From Paracoccaceae bacterium (GTDB taxonomy: Bacteria; Pseudomonadota; Alphaproteobacteria; Rhodobacterales; Rhodobacteraceae), in the NCBI GenBank assembly GCA_015485015.1, contig WFUK01000202.1, forward strand, positions 1 to 8,223: a stretch of DNA of 8,223 nt. The letters are read 5' to 3'. Below, piece by piece: positions 1 through 6,510 of the stretch. The translations under genes and the position numbers were made by a program. Below the pieces are notes generated by a model that was not told the origin of the DNA, searched no databases, and saw only the letters and a list, made by a program, of their open reading frames with translations. Position 1 is the stretch's first letter. Each line of letters starts with the position of its first letter.

Positions 1-851
1 AAAATATTTTCGGGGATGCCACCCGCTATGGAAGCTTGTCCCAGCGCCTTGATGCCGTTCTTTCGCCCTTTAGCGTGATCACCGGCGATAGCCCTGCCTT
101 GCAGGTTTCGGGTTACCTGACGCTCTATCTGTTCATCGCGCTGCTGATTTTAGCGAGGCTGCGCAAAGGCCCACGGCTGAAGGTGAATGAAAAGCTGATC
201 GGGCCGCTTTGGGTCTTGCTGCTGGCCTCGGCCATTATTCCGGCCTTTCTGAATGGCGTGGCCTATGTGCATATCCGGCTTCCATTTATCGGCTTGGCGC
301 TATTTATCGTCGCCACAAGCTGGGCGGGGCTGAAGCCAAAATTCACCGCCGCGCTGGTGATTGTGCTTGCCGGCCTTGGCCTGCTGCGCCTGACCCTGAT
401 CGAGCGCTTGTTCGAGACCCATAGCCAAGAGATTACCCAGCTAATCACCACCTTGGAGGGGCTGCCAGCGGGCGCGCGGCTATTGCCCGTCACCCGCCGC
501 GAAAACGGGCTGGACCCGCGCCGTTGGCAAATTCAGGCTTACGGGGTGCCCGTCGCCAATGCCTTTGTGCCCACACTTTTTCTGGGTGCCCATGCGCTAA
601 GCCTGAAGCCTGAATGGCTGGATCGGGCGATGGCGCAGGGGTTTAGCATCGATTGGCGGCGCTTAAAGGACCCTCCAGCACCCGATCCACGGCAAAACCC
701 GCTCAATACATTGAATTTGCTGCAAAACTGGCCGCAAAAATTCACCCATATGCTGGTGCTGACCCCCCTGCCCGAAGGCGCGCTGGCGGGCTATCCGCTC
801 ACCCTGATCCGGCAAGAGGGCGATATCAGGCTCTATCGGATCGAGCCTTAA
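1..851 (+). CDS. C-terminal part of an unrecognised polytopic membrane protein (5' end outside window)
   Basis: The reading frame is open from the left edge (first full codon at position 3) to the TAA at 849-851, so the start codon lies outside the window; the TTG at 36 is probably internal. About 282 residues are visible. The first half is hydrophobic, with likely membrane segments near visible residues 38-53, 65-87, 94-111 and 115-134, with basic residues between some of them. From about residue 140 the chain is soluble-looking and contains a 'LPAGARLLPV' stretch. A hydrophobic bundle followed by a C-terminal soluble domain is seen in GT-C-type glycosyltransferases and similar envelope proteins, but I see no diagnostic motif and assign no function. 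The stop codon overlaps the stop of the convergent SulP gene by four bases, leaving no room for a terminator between them. I am fairly sure it is a real gene and not at all sure of its role. Confidence 0.65.
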   Translation, partial: NIFGDATRYGSLSQRLDAVLSPFSVITGDSPALQVSGYLTLYLFIALLILARLRKGPRLKVNEKLIGPLWVLLLASAIIPAFLNGVAYVHIRLPFIGLALFIVATSWAGLKPKFTAALVIVLAGLGLLRLTLIERLFETHSQEITQLITTLEGLPAGARLLPVTRRENGLDPRRWQIQAYGVPVANAFVPTLFLGAHALSLKPEWLDRAMAQGFSIDWRRLKDPPAPDPRQNPLNTLNLLQNWPQKFTHMLVLTPLPEGALAGYPLTLIRQEGDIRLYRIEP

Positions 852-2464
852 TGCTCTGATCCCAAGCGTCCGGTTTTGATGTCATAATCCACCGCCACGC
901 GGTAATGCGGATCATCATCGGTATCGATCATCAGCTGGCCTGCGGTGCTAAGCAAACGATGGCAATCCGGCGTCAGGTGGCGCAGTTGCAGCCGCTTGCC
1001 CGCCGCTTGATATTTGGCCGCCACCGCTTCAATCGCTTGCAAGGCGGAATGATCCACCACCCGCGAACCCATAAAATCCAAGATCACGGTTTCGGGGTCA
1101 TTTTCAGGGTTAAACAGCTCGATAAAGCTGCCCGCCGAGCCAAAAAACAGCGGTCCTTCGATTTCATATACCCGCGCGCCCGCCTCGGATTCCGAAGGCC
1201 GCGCCGTGGCATGAATGCGCGAAGCCGCGTTCCACGAATAAACCAGCGCCGAGACAATTACGCCCACGATCACCGCCACCGCCAGATCTTCGGCCACCGT
1301 AACGGCCGTTACCAGCAAAATCACCAGCGCATCCGAGCGCGGCACGCGCTTCAGCACCTTAAAGCTCTGCCATGCAAAGGTGCCGATCACGACCATAAAC
1401 ATAACCCCCACCAACGCCGCCAGCGGAATAAGCTCGATCAGCGCAGAGGCAAACAGGATAAACGCCAGCAAAAACAGCGCCGCCATGGTGCCGGATATCC
1501 GCGTGCGCCCGCCGGATTTCACATTGATCATCGATTGCCCGATCATGGCACAGCCCCCCATGCCGCCAAAAAATCCGGTCACCACATTCGCCGCCCCCTG
1601 CGCGAGGCTCTCTTTGCTGGCCCCGCCGGTTTTGCCGGTCATGGTGCCAACGAGATTGAGCGTCAGCAGGCTTTCGATCAGGCCGATCGCGGCCAGAATT
1701 AGCGCATAGGGAAAGATGATTTTAAGGGTCTCAAAGGTGAATGGCACATCGGGAATGGCAAAGCTCGGCAAGCCGCCTTTGAGCGAGGCAAGGTCGCCAA
1801 CCCGGGGCACGGGCAGATCCATAAAGATAACCAGCGCGGCAACGATGCCAATTGCCGCCAGCGGGGCGGGGATGGCTTTTGTCACCTTTGGTGTGACCCA
1901 GATGATCGCCATTGTGCCAATCACCAAGCCCAGCGTCAGCCACAGGGTCGGCCCGCTCATCCAGACCTTGGCCCCCTCTTCCCCGACCTTGAATTGCTCC
2001 ATCTGCGCCAGAAAGATCACAATCGCGAGGCCGTTTACAAAGCCCAGCATCACCGGATGCGGCACCATGCGGATGAATTTCCCGAGCCGGAAAACCCCCG
2101 CCAGCAATTGCAAAATGCCCATCAGCACCACGGTGGCAAACAGATATTGCACCCCGTGATCCGCAACCAAAGCCACCATCACCACCGCCAAAGCGCCGGT
2201 CGCACCCGAGATCATCCCCGGCCGCCCGCCAAAAAGCGCGGTAACCAGCCCCACCATAAAGGCGGCATAAAGCCCGACCAGCGGGTCTACTCCGGCCACA
2301 AAAGCAAAGGCCACGGCCTCTGGCACCAAAGCCAGCGCCACCGTCAGGCCCGAAAGCACCTCGGTTTTTAGCTGGCCAAGGCTAAGGCCATCGGCGCTGC
2401 TGCGCTGGCCCACCAGCTTTTTGGCGTAATCAGAAAGGGTCAAGGGGGGGGGCGTATTTGGCAT
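848..2464 (-). CDS. SulP-family inorganic anion transporter with C-terminal STAS domain
   Basis: This 538-residue inner-membrane protein has SulP architecture and the usual length for the family. A short cytoplasmic N-terminus precedes the transport domain (about residues 35-412), which includes the early 'ALVPEAVAFAFVAGVDPL' region (45-62), a 'GGRPGMISGATGA' loop (79-91) and 'GGMGGCAMIGQSMINVKSGG' (300-319). A STAS domain follows at about 430-525, with 'VVDHSALQAIE' (469-479) at the place of the family's conserved aspartate-serine loop. SulP proteins carry sulfate, bicarbonate, dicarboxylates or other anions by symport or exchange. Sequence alone does not settle the substrate here, and no sulfate assimilation or carbonic anhydrase gene is nearby to guide it. 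It lies 44 bp downstream of the thiamine pyrophosphokinase gene on the same strand, so co-transcription is likely. The Shine-Dalgarno signal is weak (GAAAG). Codons 5-7 are CCC CCC CCC, giving a run of nine C close to the start. The family call is very secure. Confidence 0.93.
   Translation of the reverse strand: MPNTPPPLTLSDYAKKLVGQRSSADGLSLGQLKTEVLSGLTVALALVPEAVAFAFVAGVDPLVGLYAAFMVGLVTALFGGRPGMISGATGALAVVMVALVADHGVQYLFATVVLMGILQLLAGVFRLGKFIRMVPHPVMLGFVNGLAIVIFLAQMEQFKVGEEGAKVWMSGPTLWLTLGLVIGTMAIIWVTPKVTKAIPAPLAAIGIVAALVIFMDLPVPRVGDLASLKGGLPSFAIPDVPFTFETLKIIFPYALILAAIGLIESLLTLNLVGTMTGKTGGASKESLAQGAANVVTGFFGGMGGCAMIGQSMINVKSGGRTRISGTMAALFLLAFILFASALIELIPLAALVGVMFMVVIGTFAWQSFKVLKRVPRSDALVILLVTAVTVAEDLAVAVIVGVIVSALVYSWNAASRIHATARPSESEAGARVYEIEGPLFFGSAGSFIELFNPENDPETVILDFMGSRVVDHSALQAIEAVAAKYQAAGKRLQLRHLTPDCHRLLSTAGQLMIDTDDDPHYRVAVDYDIKTGRLGSEH
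2444..2452 (-). repeat. Homopolymer of nine C (coding strand) in the sulP 5' end
   Basis: Nine G on the + strand, read as nine C in the sulP gene, encode Pro5-Pro7 just after the ATG. Runs of this length are slippage-prone. A gain or loss of one base would stop SulP translation within the N-terminus. The tract is seen directly; phase variation is only a possibility, and such a run is also a common place for sequencing indels. Confidence 0.6.
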
Positions 2465-2508
2465 GTCGAGCTTTCAAAAGATAAGGCCCCGCCAATACAG
2501 CAGAATAG

Positions 2509-3153
2509 CTAATACTTAAAGCGGTTAAGTGTCGCTGCCAGATGTTCGCGGGGTAAAATGCACAAAAGCGGCTGATCCGCATCGGCGAGCGTCACGCGGT
2601 CCGCAACCGTCTTGTTGGAAATGCTGATGGCGGTATCGGGTGAAAAAACCTTGCCCTCCAGCGGCCATGCCAGCCCCTCGCTGCGAATATCTCTCACCAC
2701 CCCCATGGGGAAAAACGATATCCGCGCGCCAACTGGCAGGGTTAGATCCAGCGCTTGCGGGGGGCGAAAGACGATATCCACCTCGCTAATCAGCACGATA
2801 TTCGCGGGCTGCTTTACCAAAGCGGCCAGCGCGGCCAGCTCATGATCCAGTCGCCCCCCCAAAAAACCGATGCCTAGGATCAAAGGCGCATCTATCCACC
2901 CAAGGCATTTTTCAAAATCCGTGCTATCCTGCTCGGCAATCTCATGGCAAATCGCGCGGTATTTTGCCCGATGCGCGGGCGAGATCGAATCCATATCGCC
3001 AATCACCGCCTCGGGCTTTAACCCAAATCGCTCAACCGCCGCCAGCCCGCCATCGGCGGCCACCACATGGCGATATTTGCCCTGCACCAGCGCCAGAATA
3101 TTGGCAGAAACCGGCCCCGCCCCGAGCAATAATACCGGCGCGTCAAATCTCAT
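2509..3153 (-). CDS. Thiamine diphosphokinase (thiamine pyrophosphokinase)
   Basis: This 214-residue cytosolic enzyme transfers pyrophosphate from ATP to thiamine, giving thiamine diphosphate, the active cofactor. Family motifs appear in order: 'AADGG' (32-36), 'GDMDS' (52-56), 'DSTDFEK' (76-82), 'GGRLDH' (99-104), 'SEGLAWPLEG' (158-167) and 'SISN' (177-180). The acidic residues of the first three motifs bind Mg-ATP in characterised members, and the C-terminal Ser/Asn motif lines the thiamine site. Length is normal for a bacterial enzyme of this type. The start codon overlaps the stop of the DUF2842 gene (ATGA), and a GGAGG sits only one base before the ATG. That spacing is too close for efficient independent initiation, so translation probably depends on ribosomes finishing the upstream gene. 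The usual bacterial symbol would be thiN or tnr, which I leave blank because naming varies. The functional call is secure. Confidence 0.93.
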   Translation of the reverse strand: MRFDAPVLLLGAGPVSANILALVQGKYRHVVAADGGLAAVERFGLKPEAVIGDMDSISPAHRAKYRAICHEIAEQDSTDFEKCLGWIDAPLILGIGFLGGRLDHELAALAALVKQPANIVLISEVDIVFRPPQALDLTLPVGARISFFPMGVVRDIRSEGLAWPLEGKVFSPDTAISISNKTVADRVTLADADQPLLCILPREHLAATLNRFKY

Positions 3154-3377
3154 GCCTCCGGGTCAGCATCCGGATCGGCCTTGCCAACCCCCAAGAATAC
3201 AGCCTTGAACGGCAAGATCCACGCCACCCCCAAGAAGATATAAACCGGCAGCTCGATCCAGAAAGACAGCCGCTCCATCAGGCTCATCACCCACCACACA
3301 AAGCCGATATAGACCGGCATGCCGACCAGCAAAATAAACAACGACCAGCGCCGCCGCGATTTATAGGAGAGTGCCAT
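3150..3377 (-). CDS. DUF2842 family small membrane protein
   Basis: This is a 75-residue protein with a basic N-terminus ('MALSYKSRRRW'), two hydrophobic segments at about residues 12-31 and 36-60, and an acidic tail ending 'DPDADPEA'. The pattern, including 'GVAWILPFKAVF' in the second segment, matches the alphaproteobacterial DUF2842 family, whose function is unknown. The ATG at 3377 is chosen over the longer frame beginning at 3554 for three reasons: a GAGGT Shine-Dalgarno lies six bases upstream, the family is short, and the extra 59 residues look non-biological. The gene overlaps the thiamine pyrophosphokinase start by four bases. The family recurs next to core genes in Rhodobacterales, but its position gives no clear clue to its job. 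The family assignment is from recognition of the sequence. Confidence 0.85.
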   Translation of the reverse strand: MALSYKSRRRWSLFILLVGMPVYIGFVWWVMSLMERLSFWIELPVYIFLGVAWILPFKAVFLGVGKADPDADPEA

Positions 3378-3383
3378 TTGCCT

Positions 3384-3388
3384 ACCTC
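3384..3388 (-). promoter_or_regulatory. Shine-Dalgarno of the DUF2842 gene (decides start)
   Basis: On the - strand the sequence reads GAGGT, followed by six bases and the ATG at 3377-3375. This strong site supports the short 75-residue start rather than the upstream in-frame alternative. Confidence 0.75.
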
Positions 3389-3493
3389 GTTTTTGGCCCG
3401 ATACGGGCGGTTTCAAATGCAGGTTTACCGATATCCGCAGCCCCGTCAATAAGGCATAGCGCTGCGGGCCATGGATAACCAAGGGCCTAAATC

Positions 3494-3538
3494 GGCGCTT
3501 TCCACCCAAAGTAATATTGATATCATAGAGGCAGCGCC
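3494..3538. promoter_or_regulatory. Possible shared promoter/operator between the DUF2842 unit and cytochrome b561
   Basis: In the 203-bp divergent intergenic region a 6-bp inverted repeat (GGCGCT at 3494-3499, AGCGCC at 3533-3538) encloses the palindrome TGATATCA (3518-3525). The centre can be read as a -10 element on either strand: TATCAT at 3521-3526 (+) or TATGAT at 3527-3522 (-). Neither direction has a good -35 match at the right distance. The symmetry is seen; its role as an operator or bidirectional promoter is inference. Confidence 0.25.
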
Positions 3539-3580
3539 TATTTGCCAGCCACACCCACCTCTAACCAGCGAGATCAAATC

Positions 3581-4243
3581 ATGCCCGACACTGAAAAACG
3601 AATCTGGGACCTGCCCGTGCGCCTTACCCATTGGGGGCTGGTGATCAGCTTTTTCGGCGCGTATCTTACCTCTGAAGGTCCGGTAATCGCGCTGCATATC
3701 CCGTTTGCCTATATCCTGTTCACACTGGCGCTGTTTCGGGTTTTCTGGGGCTTGTTTGGCTCCGAAACCGCGCGCTTCAGCCATTTTCTGCGCGGATACG
3801 GCGCGGTTAAAGCCTATGCGCTGGAGCTGAAAAACCTGCGGCACAAGCAATATTGGGGCCATAACCCGCTCGGGGCGCTGGCTGTGGTGGCGATTTTGCT
3901 GGGGATTTTATCGATTATCGCCGCGGGTGTATTTGCCCAAAGCCGGGGGATTATCGGGCCGTGGTCGGGGGCGGTGAGTGCCGGCAGCTCGTCGCTTCTG
4001 ACCGATGTGCATGTGCTATTTGCCAATCTGGTAATGACCGTGGTTGTGGTGCATATTGCGGCGATCTTTGGCTATAAATTCTTGCTGAAAGACAATCTGA
4101 TCACCCCGATGATCAAAGGCACGCGTCCTGCCGGTCCCGATCAGGTCGAGCCGCGCTTCACCTCGATCACCGTGGCCGTCGCCCTGCTGGCCGTGGCGCT
4201 GGCAATCAGCAGCCTGACCTTTCGCTATTGGGGCCTGCTTTAG
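3581..4243 (+). CDS. Cytochrome b561 family membrane protein (bacterial/Ni-hydrogenase type)
   Basis: This 220-residue inner-membrane di-haem b-type cytochrome would pass electrons between quinols and a partner protein. The N-terminal 'WDLPVRLTHWG' (9-19) is the family signature and carries the first haem histidine, H17. H144 and H158, 14 residues apart in the fourth helix, match the spacing of the ligand pair in E. coli CybB. H39 is the likeliest fourth ligand, by position only. Likely helices are about 18-35, 40-60, 97-119, 141-167 and 194-212; the last is extra compared with four-helix CybB. The ATG at 3581 is preferred to TTG 3542 because the family motif starts nine residues in and the extra 13 residues look like leader DNA; the Shine-Dalgarno (GAGA at 3570-3573) is weak. 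No cytochrome c, hydrogenase or periplasmic partner gene lies nearby, so the redox partner is unknown. The TAG stop is also the first three bases of a dispersed repeat. Confidence 0.88.
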   Translation: MPDTEKRIWDLPVRLTHWGLVISFFGAYLTSEGPVIALHIPFAYILFTLALFRVFWGLFGSETARFSHFLRGYGAVKAYALELKNLRHKQYWGHNPLGALAVVAILLGILSIIAAGVFAQSRGIIGPWSGAVSAGSSSLLTDVHVLFANLVMTVVVVHIAAIFGYKFLLKDNLITPMIKGTRPAGPDQVEPRFTSITVAVALLAVALAISSLTFRYWGLL

Positions 4244-4273
4244 CGGCAAGCGCCGCCGAGCGAAGCGAGGCCA
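4241..4273 (+). repeat. 33-bp dispersed repeat, copy 1
   Basis: This stretch matches the reverse complement of 7389-7421 at 32 of 33 positions; the only difference is position 4247 (C here, T in the complement of the other copy). Its core contains GAGCGAAGCGAGG. It begins at the TAG stop of the cytochrome b561 gene and runs into the stem-loop at 4270-4308. It probably belongs to a family of short intergenic repeats in this genome, which one window cannot show. Confidence 0.7.
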
Positions 4274-4308
4274 TATTGCCTTTTGCCATTGGCAAAAGGC
4301 AATATGGC
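4270..4308. terminator. Perfect 18-bp stem-loop between convergent cytochrome b561 and purA; likely bidirectional terminator
   Basis: Positions 4270-4287 are exactly complementary to 4291-4308, with a three-base ATT loop, all within the 69 bp between the two stop codons. The location fits termination of both convergent transcripts. No U-tract follows the stem on either strand, so a classical intrinsic terminator is not proven; the hairpin could equally protect 3' ends or arrest polymerase head-on. The pairing itself is seen directly. Confidence 0.65.
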
Positions 4309-4312
4309 TTGG

Positions 4313-5605
4313 CTAATCCGCAAACGGGTCTGTCACCAAAATCGTATCTTCGCGCTCGGGCGAGGTTGAAAGCATCGCCACGGGGCAATCGATCAGCTCC
4401 TCCACACGGCGCACATATTTGATCGCTTCGGCGGGCAAATCATTCCAGCTCCGCGCCCCGACCGTGCTTTCGGACCAGCCTTTCATGGTTTCATAAACCG
4501 GCGTCACGCGGGCTTGCTGATCCGCTGCGGTCGGCAGATAATCCAGCCGTTTGCCGTCCAGCTCATAGGCCACGCAGATTTTCAGCTCTTTCAGCCCGTC
4601 CAGCACATCAAGCTTGGTAAAGGCGATGCCGTTCACCCCGTTAATGGCGCAGGTTTGCCGGACTAATACCGCATCAAACCAGCCACAGCGGCGGTTTCGC
4701 CCCGTAACCGTGCCCTTTTCGTGGCCAATGGTGGCAAGATGTTCGCCGACCTCGTCGTCAAGCTCACAGGCAAAAGGCCCCTCGCCAACCCGCGTGGTAT
4801 AGGCCTTCACAATCCCCAGCACAAAATCAACCGCGCCCGGCCCCATGCCGGTGCCAGAGGCCGCCATGCCGGCGGTGGTGGTCGAAGACGTCACAAAAGG
4901 ATAGGTGCCAAAATCCACATCCAGCAGCGAGCCTTGCGCCCCTTCAAACAGGATCCGCTTACCCGCCTTGCGCTTTTCGTTCAGCACCTTCCAGACGGGG
5001 GCCGCATAAGGCAGCACGCTCGGGGCGATTTCCAGCAGCTTGGCCTTCAGCGCCACCGCGTCTATTTCTTCCAGCCCAAGGCCGTTACGCAATGCATTAT
5101 GATGGGTCAGCAAGCGCGAAATCCGCAGATCAAGCGTAGCTTCATCAGCCAGATCCGCCACCCGAATGGCGCGACGGCCGACCTTATCCTCATAGGCTGG
5201 CCCGATGCCGCGCCCCGTGGTGCCGATCTTGGCGATTGAATTCTGCGCTTCCCGCGCGCGGTCCAGCTCGCCGTGGATCGGCAGAATCATCGAGGTATTC
5301 TCGGCGATCATCAGATTATCATGGGTGATATCCACGCCCTGCGCCGAAAGCTTGGCGATCTCCTCGCCCAGCGCCCACGGGTCCAGCACCACGCCGTTAC
5401 CGATAACAGATAGCTTACCGCCGCGCACGATGCCGCTGGGCAGCAGAGAAAGCTTATAAACCTTGCCATCAATCACCAAGGTATGGCCCGCATTATGCCC
5501 GCCTTGAAAGCGCGCAATCACATCGGCGCGCTCAGACAGCCAATCCACAATCTTACCCTTGCCCTCGTCGCCCCATTGCGCGCCGACTACAACTACATTG
5601 GCCAT
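4313..5605 (-). CDS. purA: Adenylosuccinate synthetase
   Basis: This 430-residue cytosolic enzyme joins IMP and aspartate using GTP, giving adenylosuccinate, the first committed step from IMP to AMP. Length matches the E. coli enzyme (432). Motifs in order: 'GDEGKGK' (12-18), the phosphate-binding loop that includes the catalytic base D13; 'QGGHNAGHT' (34-42) with catalytic H41; 'TGRGIGP' (130-136); 'EGAQG' (221-225); '[11 protein letters not shown]' (301-311) near the aspartate-binding loop; and 'TKLDVLDG' (330-337) for guanine recognition. All key residues are present. The ATG at 5605 gives the standard N-terminus, with AGGGG about eight bases upstream. It is transcribed in the same direction as the GST-like gene, but a likely terminator and a candidate promoter separate them, so it is probably a single-gene unit. 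Its 3' end faces cytochrome b561 across a strong hairpin. Confidence 0.98.
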   Translation of the reverse strand: MANVVVVGAQWGDEGKGKIVDWLSERADVIARFQGGHNAGHTLVIDGKVYKLSLLPSGIVRGGKLSVIGNGVVLDPWALGEEIAKLSAQGVDITHDNLMIAENTSMILPIHGELDRAREAQNSIAKIGTTGRGIGPAYEDKVGRRAIRVADLADEATLDLRISRLLTHHNALRNGLGLEEIDAVALKAKLLEIAPSVLPYAAPVWKVLNEKRKAGKRILFEGAQGSLLDVDFGTYPFVTSSTTTAGMAASGTGMGPGAVDFVLGIVKAYTTRVGEGPFACELDDEVGEHLATIGHEKGTVTGRNRRCGWFDAVLVRQTCAINGVNGIAFTKLDVLDGLKELKICVAYELDGKRLDYLPTAADQQARVTPVYETMKGWSESTVGARSWNDLPAEAIKYVRRVEELIDCPVAMLSTSPEREDTILVTDPFAD

Positions 5606-5637
5606 CTAATGCCCCTTGGTTAGGAAGTTACGGGCAG

Positions 5638-5666
5638 GGTATAATCGCCCGCGCGCAAAAGGGAAA
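5638..5666 (-). promoter_or_regulatory. Candidate purA promoter
   Basis: On the - strand TTTCCC (5666-5661), a 17-bp spacer and TATACC (5643-5638) lie so that transcription would begin roughly 25 bases before the purA ATG. The -10 is fair and the -35 poor. The -35 lies in one arm of the hairpin that appears to end the GST-like transcript. The call rests on position and spacing only. Confidence 0.3.
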
Positions 5667-5694
5667 GCCCCAAGGGGCCGCACCCCGCTTTCCC
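5657..5694 (-). terminator. Likely Rho-independent terminator of the GST-like gene
   Basis: On the - strand, about 40 bases after the GST stop, GGGAAAGC (5694-5687) pairs with GCTTTCCC (5668-5661). Between them a second short pairing, GGGG with CCCC, can form, and the stem is followed directly by TTTT (5660-5657). A GC-rich stem with a short T-run fits an intrinsic terminator, though four T is modest. Confidence 0.5.
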
Positions 5695-5734
5695 GTGATG
5701 AAATTCATGGCCAAGGTCGAAGCTTTCCGCCGCT

Positions 5735-6433
5735 TCATGCCGGATAAAGCGCCGCTCGCACCCGCTCCAGATAGGCCATAAGCGCGGCATCCTCGTTAAT
5801 CCGCTGGCTGAGCATTGTCGGCGTCGGCGAGGCCGCAATCGAAGCGATCATCGGCCCGGCAGAGGCATCAGCCGCCGTTGGCGCATCGCCAAATAAAAAC
5901 GGCTGATCGCCCAGCAGCGCGAGAATGGCCTGAATATCCTGATTGGCGCGCATAAATCGCTCGGTCTCGGAATGCCGCCCCACCCCCTGCGCGATGGTCG
6001 ACGCCCTTACCTTGGCGCGGATTTTATTGGTGATAAAGCCGCGAACGGGCTTGGGGATGGTCCCGAAAAACGTCTCGCGCACAATGGGCCAATTGGCATC
6101 ATTTAACCAGCGATCACAGACCAGAATAAAATAAAGATGCTCGTCCATCATGCGAATTACCGCCCGCGAGACCGCCCTTTGGCGATTATCCAGCCCCTTG
6201 TCAAAATCCCGCCCTGTTTTTTGCTCGAGATAGGCGCGGATATCCTCGCTATCGGCTATCTTATCTGCCCCGTCCAGCAAAACCGGCAGCTTGCTTTTGG
6301 GCGATTTGCGCGGATCGCCAGGCTTGGCCTCCCATGGCTCACCCGACAGCCGCAGCAGCCCCATTGCCTTTAGCACAAAGGGGCTGGCGCTGGGCAGGCC
6401 AAAGGCGGCGGGATAGGAAATTAGGGTTAGCAT
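5735..6433 (-). CDS. Glutathione S-transferase family protein
   Basis: This 232-residue soluble protein has the two-domain GST layout. The N-terminal thioredoxin-like domain (about 1-75) has 'KLPVLLDG' (48-55) with the cis-proline P50, and 'IADSEDIRAYLE' (59-70), whose Ser/Asp pair is where glutathione's gamma-glutamyl group is bound in the family. The helical C-terminal domain has 'FLFGDAPTAADA' (179-190) with the conserved N-capping Thr and Asp. Overall it resembles the FAX/metaxin-like branch more than classical beta-class GSTs. The usual catalytic position is unclear: the 'SASPFVLKA' stretch (15-23) has no cysteine but does have serines. The ATG at 6433 is chosen because AGGAG sits six bases upstream and the homologous N-terminus begins here; the longer frame from 6484 runs into the promoter region. 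It is divergent from a YafY-type regulator across 84 bp, which suggests control by that protein. The substrate is unknown. Confidence 0.85.
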   Translation of the reverse strand: MLTLISYPAAFGLPSASPFVLKAMGLLRLSGEPWEAKPGDPRKSPKSKLPVLLDGADKIADSEDIRAYLEQKTGRDFDKGLDNRQRAVSRAVIRMMDEHLYFILVCDRWLNDANWPIVRETFFGTIPKPVRGFITNKIRAKVRASTIAQGVGRHSETERFMRANQDIQAILALLGDQPFLFGDAPTAADASAGPMIASIAASPTPTMLSQRINEDAALMAYLERVRAALYPA

Positions 6434-6439
6434 GTTATT

Positions 6440-6444
6440 CTCCT
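6440..6444 (-). promoter_or_regulatory. Shine-Dalgarno of the GST-like gene (decides start)
   Basis: The - strand reads AGGAG, then six bases, then the ATG at 6433-6431. This near-ideal site favours the 232-residue start over the in-frame ATG at 6484, which would add 17 unconvincing residues. Confidence 0.8.
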
Positions 6445-6445
6445 G

Positions 6446-6475
6446 TTGATACGGTAAACCCGTGCTACACATTAT
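6446..6475 (+). promoter_or_regulatory. Candidate promoter of the yafY-type regulator
   Basis: TTGATA (6446-6451, five of six consensus matches) and CATTAT (6470-6475, four of six) are 18 bp apart, which would start transcription some 35 bases before the regulator's ATG. The -35 lies beside the GST Shine-Dalgarno, so the two divergent control regions overlap. A short inverted repeat ACGG/CCGT (6451-6454, 6460-6463) falls in the spacer and could be part of an operator. The elements are visible; use is inferred. Confidence 0.4.
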
Positions 6476-6505
6476 TACTGCCAATTTTTGTCAGGAACCA
6501 CCACT

Positions 6506-6510
6506 AAGGT
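6506..6510 (+). promoter_or_regulatory. Shine-Dalgarno of the yafY-type regulator (decides start)
   Basis: AAGGT lies seven bases before the ATG at 6518. It supports that start over TTG 6488, which would add ten residues ahead of the conserved HTH. Confidence 0.65.

Noticed and set aside
905..1702. Long open frame (265 codons) on the + strand
   Set aside because: It is antisense to sulP throughout. The product is rich in Arg, His and Gln with no recognisable domain, typical of a mirror frame of a GC-rich gene.
3396..3408. Small hairpin GCCCG/CGGGC upstream of DUF2842
   Set aside because: Five base pairs with a three-base loop is expected by chance in DNA of this composition, and nothing else around it suggests a riboswitch or thiamine-responsive element.
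3378..3554. 59-residue N-terminal extension of the DUF2842 frame
   Set aside because: DUF2842 proteins are about this short, a good Shine-Dalgarno precedes the ATG at 3377, and the extension looks like translated intergenic DNA.
2465..3580. Possible TPP riboswitch near the thiamine pyrophosphokinase gene
   Set aside because: I looked for the conserved CUGAGA-type core upstream of the gene and of its operon partner and did not find a convincing match.
3446..3862. 138-codon open frame on the - strand overlapping cytochrome b561
   Set aside because: It is antisense to the conserved N-terminal half of the cytochrome and crosses the divergent promoter region, with no ribosome-binding site or domain.
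4721..5239. 172-codon open frame opposite purA
   Set aside because: It is antisense to the conserved core of a secure housekeeping gene, and its composition is that of a mirror frame.
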